A DNA stretch of 64,000 nucleotides from Hydrangea macrophylla (GCA_033977485.1 CM066988.1:4424501-4488500), one strand, 5' to 3'; shown: positions 10,805-21,790, numbered from the stretch's first letter. Made by a program: numbers and translations. The notes: generated from the sequence alone by a model not told the origin.

Positions 10805-13268
10805 CACATATCCGAGCGTAAAGCTAAGTACCTGGGCGAGGGATGATGTAGAGGCCGATGCGTCAGGAACAACAACGGCTTCGCTGCCCGGTTGAGAGGT
10901 AGGTGGTTGCTGGGTTGGCTCAGGATGAGGGACCATAATAGTTTCCTCTGTTGGAGCACTGACACTCTCACCTGCCGCGGTTTGAACATCATTTGCCATA
11001 GCCGAGCGCCATCTGGAGCATGATCTTTGCCACTTAGGGTTAGAGGATCCTCACGAGTAGTAGAAACTGGATTGGCCGTGGTCGCTTTTTCTGTTTGCTT
11101 AATGGCCGATTTCGTAGCCACAGAAGGATCAGCCCGATTCGTCATATCATCGGTCCGATCAACCACTGATGAGATCGTCTGTTCAACTTCCTCTTTAGCC
11201 ATCTCTATAGTTACGTCATGACCGATCAAATCCTCACTGTTGGAGGAGAGGACTACTTGTTCTACGACATTGCCCCCAGCAGGATCAATGCCTTCATCCC
11301 CGTCTGAAGGAGTCAAGGGTGGTAAAACATGGAAAGGCATAACCCTCTCTACAACATGCTCAAGATAGGTCGTTGCCTGAGCAGGAGAAGTTGGAAGATC
11401 GGCTAGAAGAGTTTGAGAGCGGACGTCAGAAGATGGGGCTGTTTGTGGTTGAAGGTCTTGCTCGATCAGCAATGTATCCTCTCCAGAATCTCATCCATAA
11501 GCTAGAATGAAACAGAAGGGGATTAGAAGGATACATGTTTTTAATAGGACAATACAAAGAGAGGAAGGGTAGAAGAATACGTGAGTAGATGAGGTTGATG
11601 TTTGCTTCTTGTTCTTCGTTGGTCCTTGGCCTGGTGCTTGTTTATGAGCCGGTCTCTTTACCACTTGTTTTTGTCGGACGGGCACCGTTGCAACAGCAGG
11701 CATATCAGCCTCTGTGGCCGATGACATAGTAAACTGAAGAAGTACCTCACCAACGGTACCCCTAAATATTTGAAATGCCCGATCAGACCGCTATTTCAGA
11801 AACTCCTCAGATGCAACTGGCCGGGCCGAGAACGATGTAAACTTGAACGCCGCTTTCAATTTGTCTGATCGCTCTTTGATCTTCTTCGCCTACCCGTCGT
11901 TTATAATAAGGCCGCGTTCCACCCAATCCACATTTACGGTTATGGCCGGCAGAACGCCACCTATTGAGGAAGCCCAAATTGACGGGCGTAAAGCTGTGCG
12001 ATGTAATACTCCACACCACACTTGTTATTAGCGAAAGGTATACTCAAGCTGAATATAATGTCTCTAGCCACTAAGTAGCTAGATAAAGCCTCATTGTAGG
12101 TAACTTGAGTGTCTGGTCCCCAGTTGGCAGGATTGTGGGAAAGTTGAAAGAACGAGGGAAATTCAAGAGAAGAAAAGGGTTGAAATAGAGGGGGAGCCCA
12201 AGTAGAGCATCCTTCGTAAAAAAAAGGTAAAACACTCCTCGAAGGAGTGGGGAGTAGGAGTAACGTCCATGAAGTGGACAGCAAAGATAGAAACGATAGC
12301 CAGTTGACAGGCAGCTGGCCGGTACTGTTAAAATATGAGTACAGCCAGAGCTGTAAGATCCAGATCGGGCTTCCCTTAGCACTGAAGCCCGAGTGGATGA
12401 AATTGGTCACTCCATGAACAATGTGAGCCCGGACTTGAGTGGCCAAAGCCAAAGGTTTTCCAGAGGCTAGAGACAAGGCTAGAGTGGTGTACTCTTTAGT
12501 TATGGCCTGGCTAGCTAAGCAGAAGAGATACCTGTTCAGCCAGTAGATGAGGGAAGCAATATGCTCAGCGTCGGTCACCTCAGTCCCTTTCTTGCCCATG
12601 CAAGTGGTCTGAAAACTGCCAAAAGCTATAATCGGTCGATATGACATGGCTCCATCCCTAACTAATTCTTGTTGGGGGTAGGAGAAACTGGCCGTTCCGA
12701 CATCTAGACTGGGGATAACCTCCTGTCCATGGGGGTGGAGCCCGAGCAAGTAACTTACATCTTTTATGGTTGGAACCATCGAGCCACAACGGAAAAGAAA
12801 CTCGTTGCACAAAGAAGACCAGAACAGAAGGGCAGAAAAAAAGAGTGGTCGGTCTATTTCCAGTTTAGAACGGCTGAGCATGATAGCATCGAAGATGCCC
12901 GTTCGCTTCCAAACATCGGCCTTAGAGGCCGATACCCTGGTTACCCATTTGTCCCAATCCGTAGCAGGGTGGGTAGCTATCCAGACTTTGCTCTAATTAG
13001 AAGGAAGCTAGAGGAATGATTCATTCTCCACCGACAGAAAGTAGGGGTTGAAGGCCGCCGGAGGGTCACCAAGAAATGCCGTACCAAGGCCAGGTGCCGC
13101 CGGGGTACTGTCGGAAGTGCTGTAATGGGTGAAGCTTTCGGTAGAAATCTCTAAGGCATGAGTTTTGGCCAGTACTCTTACTTCCCGGCAACGGTTCTGT
13201 GGTGGAGGATCATCTACAAAAGTCTTCTTGCCTTTGGATGACACCACCGGAGCTGTTTTGGGGGCCAT
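10805..13268 (-). pseudogene. Antisense plant-mobile-domain gene of Tat element 1, N-terminal and core part
   Basis: Read on minus from ATG at 13268 (MAPKTAPVVSSKGKK). Two amber stops near 13008 and 12990 interrupt a continuous reading that goes on with WIATHPATDWDKWVTRV. The core (12881-11961, 306 codons open) has the hallmarks of the plant mobile domain (PF10536, 'aminotransferase-like'): a hydrophobic block, GSMVPTIKDVSYLLGL near 12760, and SPIWILQLWLYSYF near 12350. A 79-nt GT-AG intron at 11502-11580 separates it from an acidic S/T/E-rich linker. A frameshift near 10995 and a second 5' splice site (CAG|GTACTT at 10831) follow, and the gene resumes at 2009. Such proteins occur as host genes linked to meristem function and silencing, and as extra ORFs in retroelements; its role here is unknown. 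Confidence 0.78.
11502..11580 (-). other. 79-nt intron in the antisense PMD gene of Tat element 1
   Basis: On minus, CTCAC|GTATTCTTC begins and CATTCTAG ends a T-rich 79-nt stretch between the basic segment with QGPTKNKKQTSTSST and the acidic linker DSGEDTLLIEQD. Length and base composition fit a plant intron. Splicing is inferred, not shown. Confidence 0.55.
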
Positions 13269-13550
13269 TACAGTAGGTAATGGTGGAGTTTACTTGTCGG
13301 AGAAAATGGAGGTCCTTAGAAAGAGAGAGGCTCTGAGTTTCTAGAGAGAGAGAGAGGAAGATGCAGATAAATAGAAGGTGAAAAGATTTTGAAATCTCAT
13401 CACTATATACGCATTAGCATTAAATGATCAGTGACTAGTGGGATTCTCGAGATCTAACAGTCTCTGCATGAGGGACACGTGGCAATTTCAAATTTAAAAC
13501 GTCACATCAATCAAAGGCGGGACGTTTGATCTGACCTTTTGGGGGGCAAT
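13269..13550 (-). promoter_or_regulatory. Upstream region of the antisense PMD gene, overlapping the element's polypurine tract
   Basis: On minus a TATATA (13404-13409) stands about 135 bp upstream of the ATG at 13268, with a CT-rich stretch (CTCTCTCTCT near 13345) in between, like a plant 5' UTR. The far end (13537-13550) is the plus-strand tract TTTTGGGGGGCAAT that would prime plus-strand DNA synthesis. Antisense promoter and retroelement replication signal thus share less than 300 bp. Confidence 0.5.
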
Positions 13551-14630
13551 TGTTTGCACCCAATAATCGCCAAAGGTTTTTGAGCCTGAATGATTGAAGA
13601 AGGCTTGGGGATTATCAGCCCAAAGCATGTCTAGGAGTGGTCAGCCCAGAGATTGCAAAGACCCATCGGGTTCAAGGAGAGAACGTCACGCGGTCCTGAA
13701 AGGCAAGGATGCCATCCCAGTGTGATAGAGCCCGATAGGTGAAATAGGTCATGTCCTGACCAATCGAGCACTGTCATTGAAATAAATAATAGTAAAAGGG
13801 GGAGCCCGATTGGGAGACTAAGCATGGATAATGCTGATCGGACATCATACTTGTATAAATGGGCAATGGTAAGCCCGATGGATGATATTAGTAGCGTGCA
13901 CGACGATCGGACACCATACTGGGAATAAACGGTAGAGGCTAGTTGCATGAACCCAATTGGTCATAAGCATTCGTAAGATTGTCATCGGGCATGAAAGTCA
14001 GAAAGCATGACAAGTGGAGGTTGTACATGTCCGATAAAGCTAAAAGCAGTATCATGGGAGTCCGATGAACCAATGGGGGAGGCGGTACCTGTCATGATGA
14101 TGTCATCCTAATTTTAAGGAGGTAGAGTTTGTTTGGGAAAGGAATGTGATCACGTCCAGCTGAAAATGGAAGGCTAATCCCTAAAATATTGGGATTGAAT
14201 CAAACAGACTCTAGATAAGGCAAGCGTTTGGGATTAGCAAGGATTCTACAATTAGTCATCTGCTTGGAGCGCACGTCAAGGAGTCCTTGCCTTGTCAGAA
14301 CTATTAGAGGCTGCTATAAATATAGAGGCAGGCCAACTATGCAAAGGACTCCGCATCATCTCGAAAAACAGCACTCAACATCCTTTTACAGCATTCAAAA
14401 TATTCAAGCCTTTGTTTTTTGGCATCCACAACATACGTAGTAATTAGGTCTGCCCTCTTTGTTATTTTCTCAATTGTTTTTCATTATTTGGATAAATCAG
14501 AGCCTGTTTTGATTTTGTTCTTTGGTTGTATGTTTTATTCTCCAAACATTTAATAAAACGTCTGTATTTTATTAATCGTTTGTGACTATTTACCTAGTAA
14601 ACTCCTGCACTATTTAGCTTGTGCGTGTCA
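13551..14630 (+). repeat. 3' LTR of Tat element 1
   Basis: Starts TGTTTGCACCCAATAATC directly after the polypurine tract and is taken to end at GTGCGTGTCA (14630). A TATA box CTATAAATATAG lies at 14314-14325, and T-rich sequence with TTAATAAAACG near 14550 may serve polyadenylation. The 5' partner and the target duplication are outside the window, so the right edge is uncertain by some bases. Confidence 0.7.
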
Positions 14631-15262
14631 ATACTGCCAAAGAATTTTTGATGAGTGATTTAGAGAGAAGAAGGGATCAATGGGAGTGATTTAGAGAGAG
14701 AGATAGCAATGGAGGGAAGAGAGAGTGAAAGAGAGCTACTGAGAATTTGAGAATAATGCTAAGTCTCTGTGTGTGATGTTTTTGTTTCATTTGAATCATT
14801 TGTGTGTTGTTTATAAAGAGTTTCAAACTGCCTTTTAAAATTGTTTTAAGGGTCAAGACAAATGTGGATTTAAAATTGCCCAGCACACACACGTATTTAC
14901 ATCCACACAAATGTACTGATTGACTTTTGAATGACTGCATGTCAATGATCAAGATAAATAATGCGGCTAAGTTGATTTGATCAGTTAGTTCAGTTAGTCA
15001 GTAAGCTAGTTTAATTGGTTTGATTACCTTTAAAAAATATCTCAAATATAATTATTAGGGACAATAATGTAAAAGATATGATATTGTATTTTATTAATGA
15101 CTTTTACCCAAATCATATGGTATCTTACGGGCGCAGTCTTACTGTGATAATACAATTAAAATATTAAGGGGTTATAAAATTAAAGGCATTGTATTTATAA
15201 TTTACAACATAGGTATTATTTATTTATAAAAATAATACCACTAGTAAAACTAATATAGAAAT
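14631..15262 (-). promoter_or_regulatory. Promoter and 5'-UTR-like host sequence cut by the Tat element 1 LTR
   Basis: On minus a TATA box (CTTTATAAACAAC, 14806-14818) is followed by a CT/CA-rich stretch full of CTCTC words (14640-14790), the usual look of a plant 5' UTR. It runs straight into the LTR end at 14630, so any coding part was displaced. A roughly 30-bp direct repeat (GAGTGATTTAGAGAGA) occurs at 14653 and 14683. The rest (14830-15262) is AT-rich without genes. Promoter identity is inference. Confidence 0.3.
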
Positions 15263-15407
15263 ATAAGGTTTAGTTACTGACACCCCACACTTTTAAAAAG
15301 AGGTTCATCCCTAAATCTATGTATAGTAATAATCCCTAATTATAATTATAAATTAGAGATTAGTCATTTTCCCCAAATCTGTATCTTTTTTACCCTTGCC
15401 ATTAAAT

Positions 15408-15667
15408 ATAGGGGTGGCTTAGATTTTAGTCCATTAAGCTCTACCTATCTAGAAATAGATCCATTTTAAAATTAAATCTATAAATTAGTCCCTCACCTAT
15501 TTTAAGGACATAAATACCCCTACCCCCATAAATCAGGATTTTGAAATTCAAAATCCAGATTTGTTATATGTGTATATATATAGAAAGAGAGATAATTAAA
15601 AGAGAAAATTTAATAAATACCTCAACTACCATAAATCAGGGGTTTGAAATTCAAATCCCAGATTTGT

Positions 15668-15713
<46 letters not shown>

Positions 15714-16225
15714 GAGAGAGAATTAACAGAGAAATTTTAGCTATTATAGTGAGAAATTTCTCATCTTTTTAAAGGTATTTGATGAGAAATTTCTCACCAA
15801 ATAAAAACAAACTGTCAAAATACTGGTCAAATGTGAGAAATTTTATCAATACTGGTCAAATGTGAGAAATTTTATCTATTATAGTGAGAAATTTCTCATC
15901 AAATCTCTCAACATTTAAGGGATTTGATGAGAAATTTCTCACCAAATAATTTTGACAGGTCACTGTGAATTATAAAGTTGTGTTACAACTAACCTAACAT
16001 GATGAATAGTCCATGCGTGAAAAAGCTTTTTTTGGTGAGAAATTTTTCAAAAAAAAACAAAAAAAATTTCGTACCTTCAAAATAAAACACCACATTTTGT
16101 GAGAAATTTCTCACACTAACAAAAATTCATACACAAACTGTCAAAACACTAAAAATTAAAATGCATCAACAATACTCATGGATATACATACACATATAGA
16201 TATAGACATATGAATCTCTTCAACA
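15408..16225 (+). repeat. Left arm of the foldback
   Basis: Contains a (CA)n run at 15671-15709 and several copies of the 14-bp palindrome TGAGAAATTTCTCA or close variants between 15750 and 16110. It pairs with 17447-18107 in reverse orientation. Confidence 0.75.
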
Positions 16226-16664
16226 TCACCTCCATCCCTTCCTCAATCACCGCCTGGTACGATATTCTGAGACTCTCTTTCCTAAAGCCTCTACCTCACT
16301 CTGAACACCCAAAACTAGAGACGAGTTGACTTATCAAGTCAGAGCTGGACTCGCTCGGCGTTGAATACAAGGCCGATGGCTAAGACTGGCCGGTGTTCTG
16401 GCCGGTGTCTAAGACTGGTGTTGTGGCCGGTGGCTGGACTCCCTTCTAATATTCTTATATTAATTTGTATTGCTATATCTAGATCTACATCCCAAAAATC
16501 TGTGAAAGACTAAAGACACTGAACATTCCAATTGAAAAAGAAAAAAGAAGAACCAAGTAGAATTCACTTCATATATAGCAAGTTCCGCTACCATAAAATC
16601 CTCCCATTGTGTTCCAGTAAAAGTACAACTACTGTTTATAGTTTGTATCTATCCATATCAAATC

Positions 16665-16665
<1 letters not shown>

Positions 16666-16755
<90 letters not shown>
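16666..16755 (+). repeat. (GT)n(GA)n microsatellite
   Basis: About 20 bases of GT repeats followed by about 65 bases of GA repeats. An open frame across it on minus (poly-Ser-Leu and Thr-His) is only the translated microsatellite. Confidence 0.95.
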
Positions 16756-16756
<1 letters not shown>

Positions 16757-17322
16757 CTGTGCAATTATTTGGGGTTAAACTAGAATCCCTAAATCCATGC
16801 CTTGATGTGGTGATGGTACATATATATATATAATACATATGTATATATTTAAAGGCAAGGGCAATTTTGTCCATAAAAAAGACACAGATTTGGGAAAAAG
16901 GACTAATCTTTAGTTTATAGTTGTAATTAGGGACTAATTATTGTTCATAGATTTGGGGAAGCATCAATATTTAAAAGAGTGGTGTATCAGGGACTAAACC
17001 TTATATTTTTATAAATGTGTATATATATATATATGTATATGTATGTACCCTTACCATATCAAGCCATGAATTTAGGGTTTCAATTTGACCCCAAATAACT
17101 GATAATATCTCAGTCTCTCTCACGAACTATCTGTCTATCTGTTACTCTCGTTCTCTCTCTATCTATCTTTATCTCATCTCACGATCTGTATCTATTCTCA
17201 CAATTATAAACTAAATGATATTCTGCTGCTCAGCTCAAGGTTTAATCTTTTGATCTCAGCATCCTTCGCTTCTAGTCTCTCTTGCAAGATAAGCACCTAC
17301 CTATATACAATAGAATCGTAAA

Positions 17323-17460
17323 ATGGCCAATAAACCAATTCGCCGTTTGGTCTGTAATCTACAAGTCAGTGACCTCCAACTAGAGAACGAAAAGTGGCAA
17401 TTGATGAGAGAGAAACATGGTGATGATGAGAATAGTATAGACGAGATTGCGAGAGGGTGA
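17323..17460 (+). CDS. Small unassigned ORF (45 residues) in the foldback centre
   Basis: ATG at 17323 to TGA at 17458. The peptide begins MANKPIRRLVCNLQVSDLQ and continues with a charged stretch rich in E, K and D (LENEKWQLMREKHGDDENS). I do not recognise it. On the opposite strand (about 17215-17285) a short helix-like stretch LQERLEAKDAEIKRLNLEL is also open. These could be captured host-gene scraps, as seen in Pack-MULEs, or chance. No regulatory signals were found. Confidence 0.2.
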   Translation: MANKPIRRLVCNLQVSDLQLENEKWQLMREKHGDDENSIDEIARG

Positions 17461-18107
17461 AGAGACTTATATGTCTATATCTATTTGTGTATGTATATCC
17501 ATGATATTGTTGATGCATTTTAGTGTTTTGACAGTTTGTGTATAAATTTTTGACAGTGTGAGAGATTTTTCACAAAGTGTGGAGTTTTACTTTGAGTTTT
17601 GAAGGTGAGAATTTGTTTTTATTTGGTGAGAAATTTCTCATCAAATCCGTTAGAAAAGGTAAGAAATTTCTCACTATAATAGATAAAATTTCTCACATAT
17701 AGTCAGTATTTTGACAGTTTGTTTTTATTTGGTGAGAAATTTCTCATCAAATAAGTTAAAAATGTGAGAATTTTTGACTATAATAGATAAAATTTCTCTG
17801 TTAATTCTCTCTCTCTCTGTCTCTCTCTCCATATATATATAACATGTATAATAAATATGGGTTTTGAATTTCAAAACTCTGATTCATGGGAGTGGGGGTA
17901 TTTATTAAATTTTCTCTTTCAATTCTCTCTCTTTCTATATACATATAACAAATCTTAATTTTGAATTTTAAAACTCTGATTTATGGGGGTGGGGGTATTT
18001 ATGTCCTTAAAATAGATGAAGGACTAATTTATAGATTCAATTTTAAAATGGATCGATTTCTAGATAGGTAGAGCTTAATGGACTAAAAAATAAGCCACCC
18101 AAAATCA
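17447..18107 (-). repeat. Right arm of the foldback
   Basis: Inverted counterpart of 15408-16225, including the palindromic words near 17620-17780. It ends near CCACCCAAAAT. The following 18108-18293 is AT-rich spacer in which I see no gene. Confidence 0.75.
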
Positions 18108-18293
18108 TACACAGCGATAAAATAAAAACTGGCATTTTTTTATTATTAGGGAATTAGAAAATACAGGTTGCTAAATATGTTCTGATGCTCAAACTTATAA
18201 AATACTACCATTGAGTGACATTCTCCTATGTGCAAGCCTAAAAATATGGGATTTTGATATCCAGAATCAGTTATGGTATATATATGGATATAT

Positions 18294-19800
18294 TGTTGGG
18301 TTTGTGCCCTCAAACCATTACTTTATGTATGAGACATTGACATTATAATACATAGATATCAGCTTTACATTTCATTGTGTATGTTCATTTCATTAGATGA
18401 TTGTTAATCTTTAAGTGTCATAGTAATTAATTCGTGTGTGTATGAGATACATACAAGTGAGATACGAGTTACTATCCTTTGATACTTAGAACTTGTCATA
18501 GTGGATGATGAGACTAGATACCTCATCAGGTCTACACTGTAGCATGATTAACTACCATTGGATGGAGTGATTAATCTCAATCACTAGAGTGTATCTCTTA
18601 GTTAATATGCTAGTGCTTATAGTGCATTGACGGACCTAAGTTTTCCAATTGACACTCAGAACTGTCAAACAGTCAATAGGAACTCATAACTTGTAAAAGG
18701 TACGTGTTCTCAATCTTGAGACGATTATGAACACAGACTGTGGATATGACAGCTTTGACTTACCAATCAGTGAGATCTACAGAAGATCAACACCTGGGTA
18801 TCTTGGGTATGTCATGTTCATAGGGTTGTGAACATATATTGTTAAGATAGAATCTACCCTCTGTTTCAGAGTAAGCATTCCCTTGAGAATGTCACCAAGT
18901 CGATTACTGAGTACTGCAGTCTTGTTGATAAGAGTTATCAACATGTTTGGTGATCATGAGAGGTGAATGGGACTCAAGGAAGACAAGAAGTAATCATAAT
19001 TCAGGTTGACAATAACAGTTATCCGACTACTTGAATATGATTACGAATGCTGAAGGTAGAGGGACATTAGTACAACATATAAGTCTAGTTATCGCTTCGG
19101 ATATGTTCTTTTACGTTGGAGTTCAGTTATCGTTTTATAGTGGAGTAAACGTTAACTGACCAGTTAGTTAGTTCGCTGATCAAAGAGTTTGGTCACAGTG
19201 ATTAACAAACTGGTCTGAGCCAACAATAAAGAGCCTAGGAGGTCCCACTCTTAGCTCCGCTAGGAAGCTTGGAAGGGCACATGAGGATCATGTCAAGGCA
19301 GGTTTGATCGATCGAAGGAGTTTTGATCGATTAAAGTCTAGGCAGGTTCGATCGCTCGAGGGTTGTTCGATCGATCGAAGGTTCGATCGATCGAATACAC
19401 TTCGATCGCTCGAAGGTTAGGTCGGTTCTGGGAATCTATAAATAGGGCAGCTGCGTTCTGAAAAAGTAGTTCGTCAATTTTATTAACCAGAAGCTACAGA
19501 AACTATTTTAGAGCCCCAAACCTTCTCCTTCCTCTCCATTAGGGTTCCCACCAACCCTAGTCCTTCCTGCGAGCATCCATAGGAGTCATAAGAGTGAAGG
19601 CCATCTAGTGGAGGCTGCTGGAAGTTGAAGATTTCAGAATTGGATTCAAGACACAGAGGTATAATACTTGTCCCCTCAGTGAAGTTAGTACGCATCTATA
19701 GAATTGACGGATAGTAGATACTAGGCTACCAATAAGTTTTTATAACTTGACCTTTTCCGCTGCGCATTTAAACTTTTAATTTAAACCAGTTTTACCAATA
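18294..19800 (+). repeat. 5' LTR of the copia element
   Basis: Begins TGTTGGGTTTGTG and ends TTTTACCAATA, where the other copies suggest CCAACA, so the terminal CA has mutated. A cluster of about six TTCGATCGATCGAA-like words (19300-19410) lies just upstream of a TATA box at 19436-19445 (CTATAAATAG). Confidence 0.9.
19436..19445 (+). promoter_or_regulatory. TATA box of the copia LTR
   Basis: CTATAAATAG within GGAATCTATAAATAGGG, about 25-135 bp downstream of the ATCGAT word cluster. The same arrangement recurs in the partial LTR near 24940 and, inverted, near 20640. Confidence 0.75.
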
Positions 19801-19802
19801 AT

Positions 19803-19816
19803 TGGAATCAGAGCCA
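19803..19816 (+). other. Primer-binding site of the copia element
   Basis: TGGAATCAGAGCCA starts two bases after the LTR and differs by one base from TGGTATCAGAGCCA, the site complementary to initiator tRNA-Met used by most plant copia elements. Confidence 0.85.
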
Positions 19817-20288
19817 CGCTCGTTTGGATCGATTGATGCGTTTTTGGAACACTATTTTGATTTGCATGTTGATTTTAGAACTGTTTTCAAAACTGCATCG
19901 TCACAGATTTGTTTCTGCAGTGTTATCACAGCAGTATACAAATCTGTGATTGCATTGGATGCATGTTGGATTCGATTGATCGAAGTAGGTTCGATCGATC
20001 GAAGATGCTCTGTGCTCAAGCGATCGAATAGGTTTCGATCGATCGAACATTGGATATGTTCGATCGATCGAATGACATTCGATCGATCGAGACAGATTCT
20101 CTGTCAGGTTGTTCTTTTCAAAGTTTTAAATGTTTTACAAATTATATGTTTTAATTTCAAATTATTCTGTAAATTTTTCGAATCATTCTTTGAAATAGAA
20201 GGTATAAGCGATTGAACAATGTTCAATCGATCGAAGGTTCGAGCGATCGAACGATCTTTAATCGATCGAATTGTGACAGTGAAGTTAG
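19817..20288 (+). other. Leader of the copia element, part 1, with ATCGAT word clusters
   Basis: Holds about ten further copies of TTCGATCGATCGAA-like words at 19970-20100 and 20216-20275. Open frames here are products of the repeats and have no recognisable protein. It ends with GTTAG (20284-20288), the target duplication of the solo LTR. Confidence 0.6.
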
Positions 20289-21790
20289 TGTTGGAAAAAA
20301 CTAGTTTAAATGGAAAGTTTAAACGCGCAGCGGAAAAATCAAGTTATAAAACTTTATTGGCATGCCCGGATCTACTACCCATCAACTCTATAGATGCGCA
20401 CAAGAGGGGACAAGAATTATACCTTACTGTCTTGAACCCAATTCTGAAATCTCTGACTTCTAGCAGCCTCCACTAGATGGTCTTCACTCTTATGACTCCT
20501 ATGGATGCTCGCAGGAAGGGCTAGGGTTGGTGGAAACCCTAATAGAGAGGATAGAGAAGGTTTTGGGGCTCCAAAACAGTTTCTGTAGCTTCTGACGTTC
20601 AAAACAATGAACAACCACTTTTCCAGAACGCAGCTGCCCTATTTATAGATTCCCAGAACCGACCTAGCTCTCGAGCGATCGAAGTGGCTTCGATCGATCG
20701 AACATTCGATCGATCGAACCATCTTCAATCGATCGAACCTGTCTAGACTTCAATCGATTGAGACAACTTTGATCGATCGAACCTGTCTTGACATCATCCT
20801 CATTTGCCTTTCCAAGCATCCTAGCGGAGCTAAGAGTGGGACCTCCTAGGCTCTTTATTGTTTGCTCAGATCAGTTGATTAAATTCCATGACCAAACTCT
20901 TTGATCAGCAAATTAATCGACTGATCAGTTAACGTTTACTCTACTATAAAATGATAACTGAACTCCAACGCAAAAGAACATATCTGAAGCGATAACTAGA
21001 CTTGTATGTTGTACTAATGTCCCTCTACCGTCAGCATTCGCAATCATATTCAGGTAGTCGGATAAACAGTTACTGTCAACCTGAATCATGATTACTTCTT
21101 ATAATCCTTGAGTCCCATTCACCTCTCATGATTACCAAACATGTTGATAACTCTTATCAACAAGAGTGCAGTACTCAGTAATCGACTTGGTGATATTCTC
21201 AAGGGAATGCTTACTCTAAAACAGAGGGTAGATTCTATCTTGACAATATATGTTCACAACCCTATGAACATGACATACCCAAGATACCCAGGTGTTGATC
21301 TTCTGTAGACCTCACTGATTGGTAAGTCAAAGCAGTCATATCCACAGTCTGTGTTCATAATCATCTCAAGATTGAGAACACGTACCTTATACAAGTTATG
21401 AGTTCCTATTGACTGTTTGACAGTCTTAAGCGTCAATAGGAAACTCAGGTCCGTTAATGCACTATAAGCACTAGCATATCAACTAAGAGCTACACTCTAG
21501 TTATTGAGATTAATCACTCCATCCAATGGTAGTTAATTATGCTACAGTGTAGACCTGATGAGGTATCCAGTCTCATCATCCACTGTGACACATTCTAAGT
21601 ATCAAAGAATAGTAATTCGTATCTCACTTGTGTGCATCTCATACACACACGAATTACTTACTATAATACTTAAGGATTAACAATCATCTCATGAAAAGAA
21701 CATACACAATGAAATGTAAAATTGATATCCATATATTAAAATGTCAATGTCTCATACATAAAGTAATGGTTTGAGGACACAAACCCAACA
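20289..21790 (-). mobile_element. Solo copia LTR, inverted, in the leader of a relative
   Basis: A complete LTR on minus (plus-strand ends TGTTGGAAAA…AAACCCAACA), flanked by a perfect 5-bp duplication GTTAG (20284-20288, 21791-21795). Length 1502 bp against 1507 for the LTR at 18294-19800. The clean flanks show a full element inserted here and later lost its body by LTR-LTR recombination. It carries the same word cluster (20660-20790) and TATA box on minus. Confidence 0.92.

Larger units (their letters stand above)
1..14630 (+). mobile_element. Tat-like Ty3/gypsy element 1, 3' part, split by a nested insertion
   Basis: The 3' portion of a Ty3/gypsy retrotransposon whose 5' LTR, gag, protease and reverse transcriptase lie upstream of the window. 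In order it shows a decayed integrase on plus (1-1200), an antisense plant-mobile-domain gene (1308-2009 plus 10832-13268, minus), a purine tract TTTTGGGGGGCAAT directly before position 13551, and a 3' LTR (13551-14630). It is interrupted at 2066-10804 by an Athila-like element flanked by the 5-bp duplication CACAT. The Tat assignment is inferred from the antisense additional gene between integrase and LTR; the diagnostic second RNase H is outside the window. Confidence 0.75.
15263..18107. mobile_element. Foldback / MULE-like element with long inverted arms and inner inversions
   Basis: Arms at 15408-16225 and 17447-18107 are inverted copies over hundreds of bases, with matching order of distinctive segments (TCCATTAAGCTCTACCTATC, AACAAACTGTCAAAATACTG, ATGCATCAACAATA). 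The left arm holds about 150 bp extra. A flanking block at 15263-15407 reappears inverted in the middle (16856-17012), itself enclosed by another inverted pair (about 16755-16850 and 17015-17103). No transposase is seen. The long arms and non-coding centre suggest a non-autonomous Mutator-like or foldback element; no convincing target duplication was found. Confidence 0.6.

Noticed and set aside
14677..14952. Minus-strand frame of 91 codons near the element 1 LTR
   Set aside because: Runs through the TATA box and CT-rich leader-like sequence; composition is that of non-coding DNA.
16629..16874. Minus-strand open frame with long Ser-Leu and Thr-His runs
   Set aside because: Translated (GA)n and (GT)n microsatellite. 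The same artefact appears at 25488-25676, 35592-35861, 38891-39085 and 63510-63707.
19300..20275. CRISPR-like array from repeated TTCGATCGATCGAA
   Set aside because: Words are short, palindromic and unevenly spaced with no constant spacer length, in a plant retrotransposon LTR and leader.
20417..20614. Frames shared by all copia LTR copies (19483-19695, 20417-20614, 24987-25199)
   Set aside because: They lie within LTR R/U5 sequence downstream of the TATA box and differ in length between copies; no protein family resemblance.
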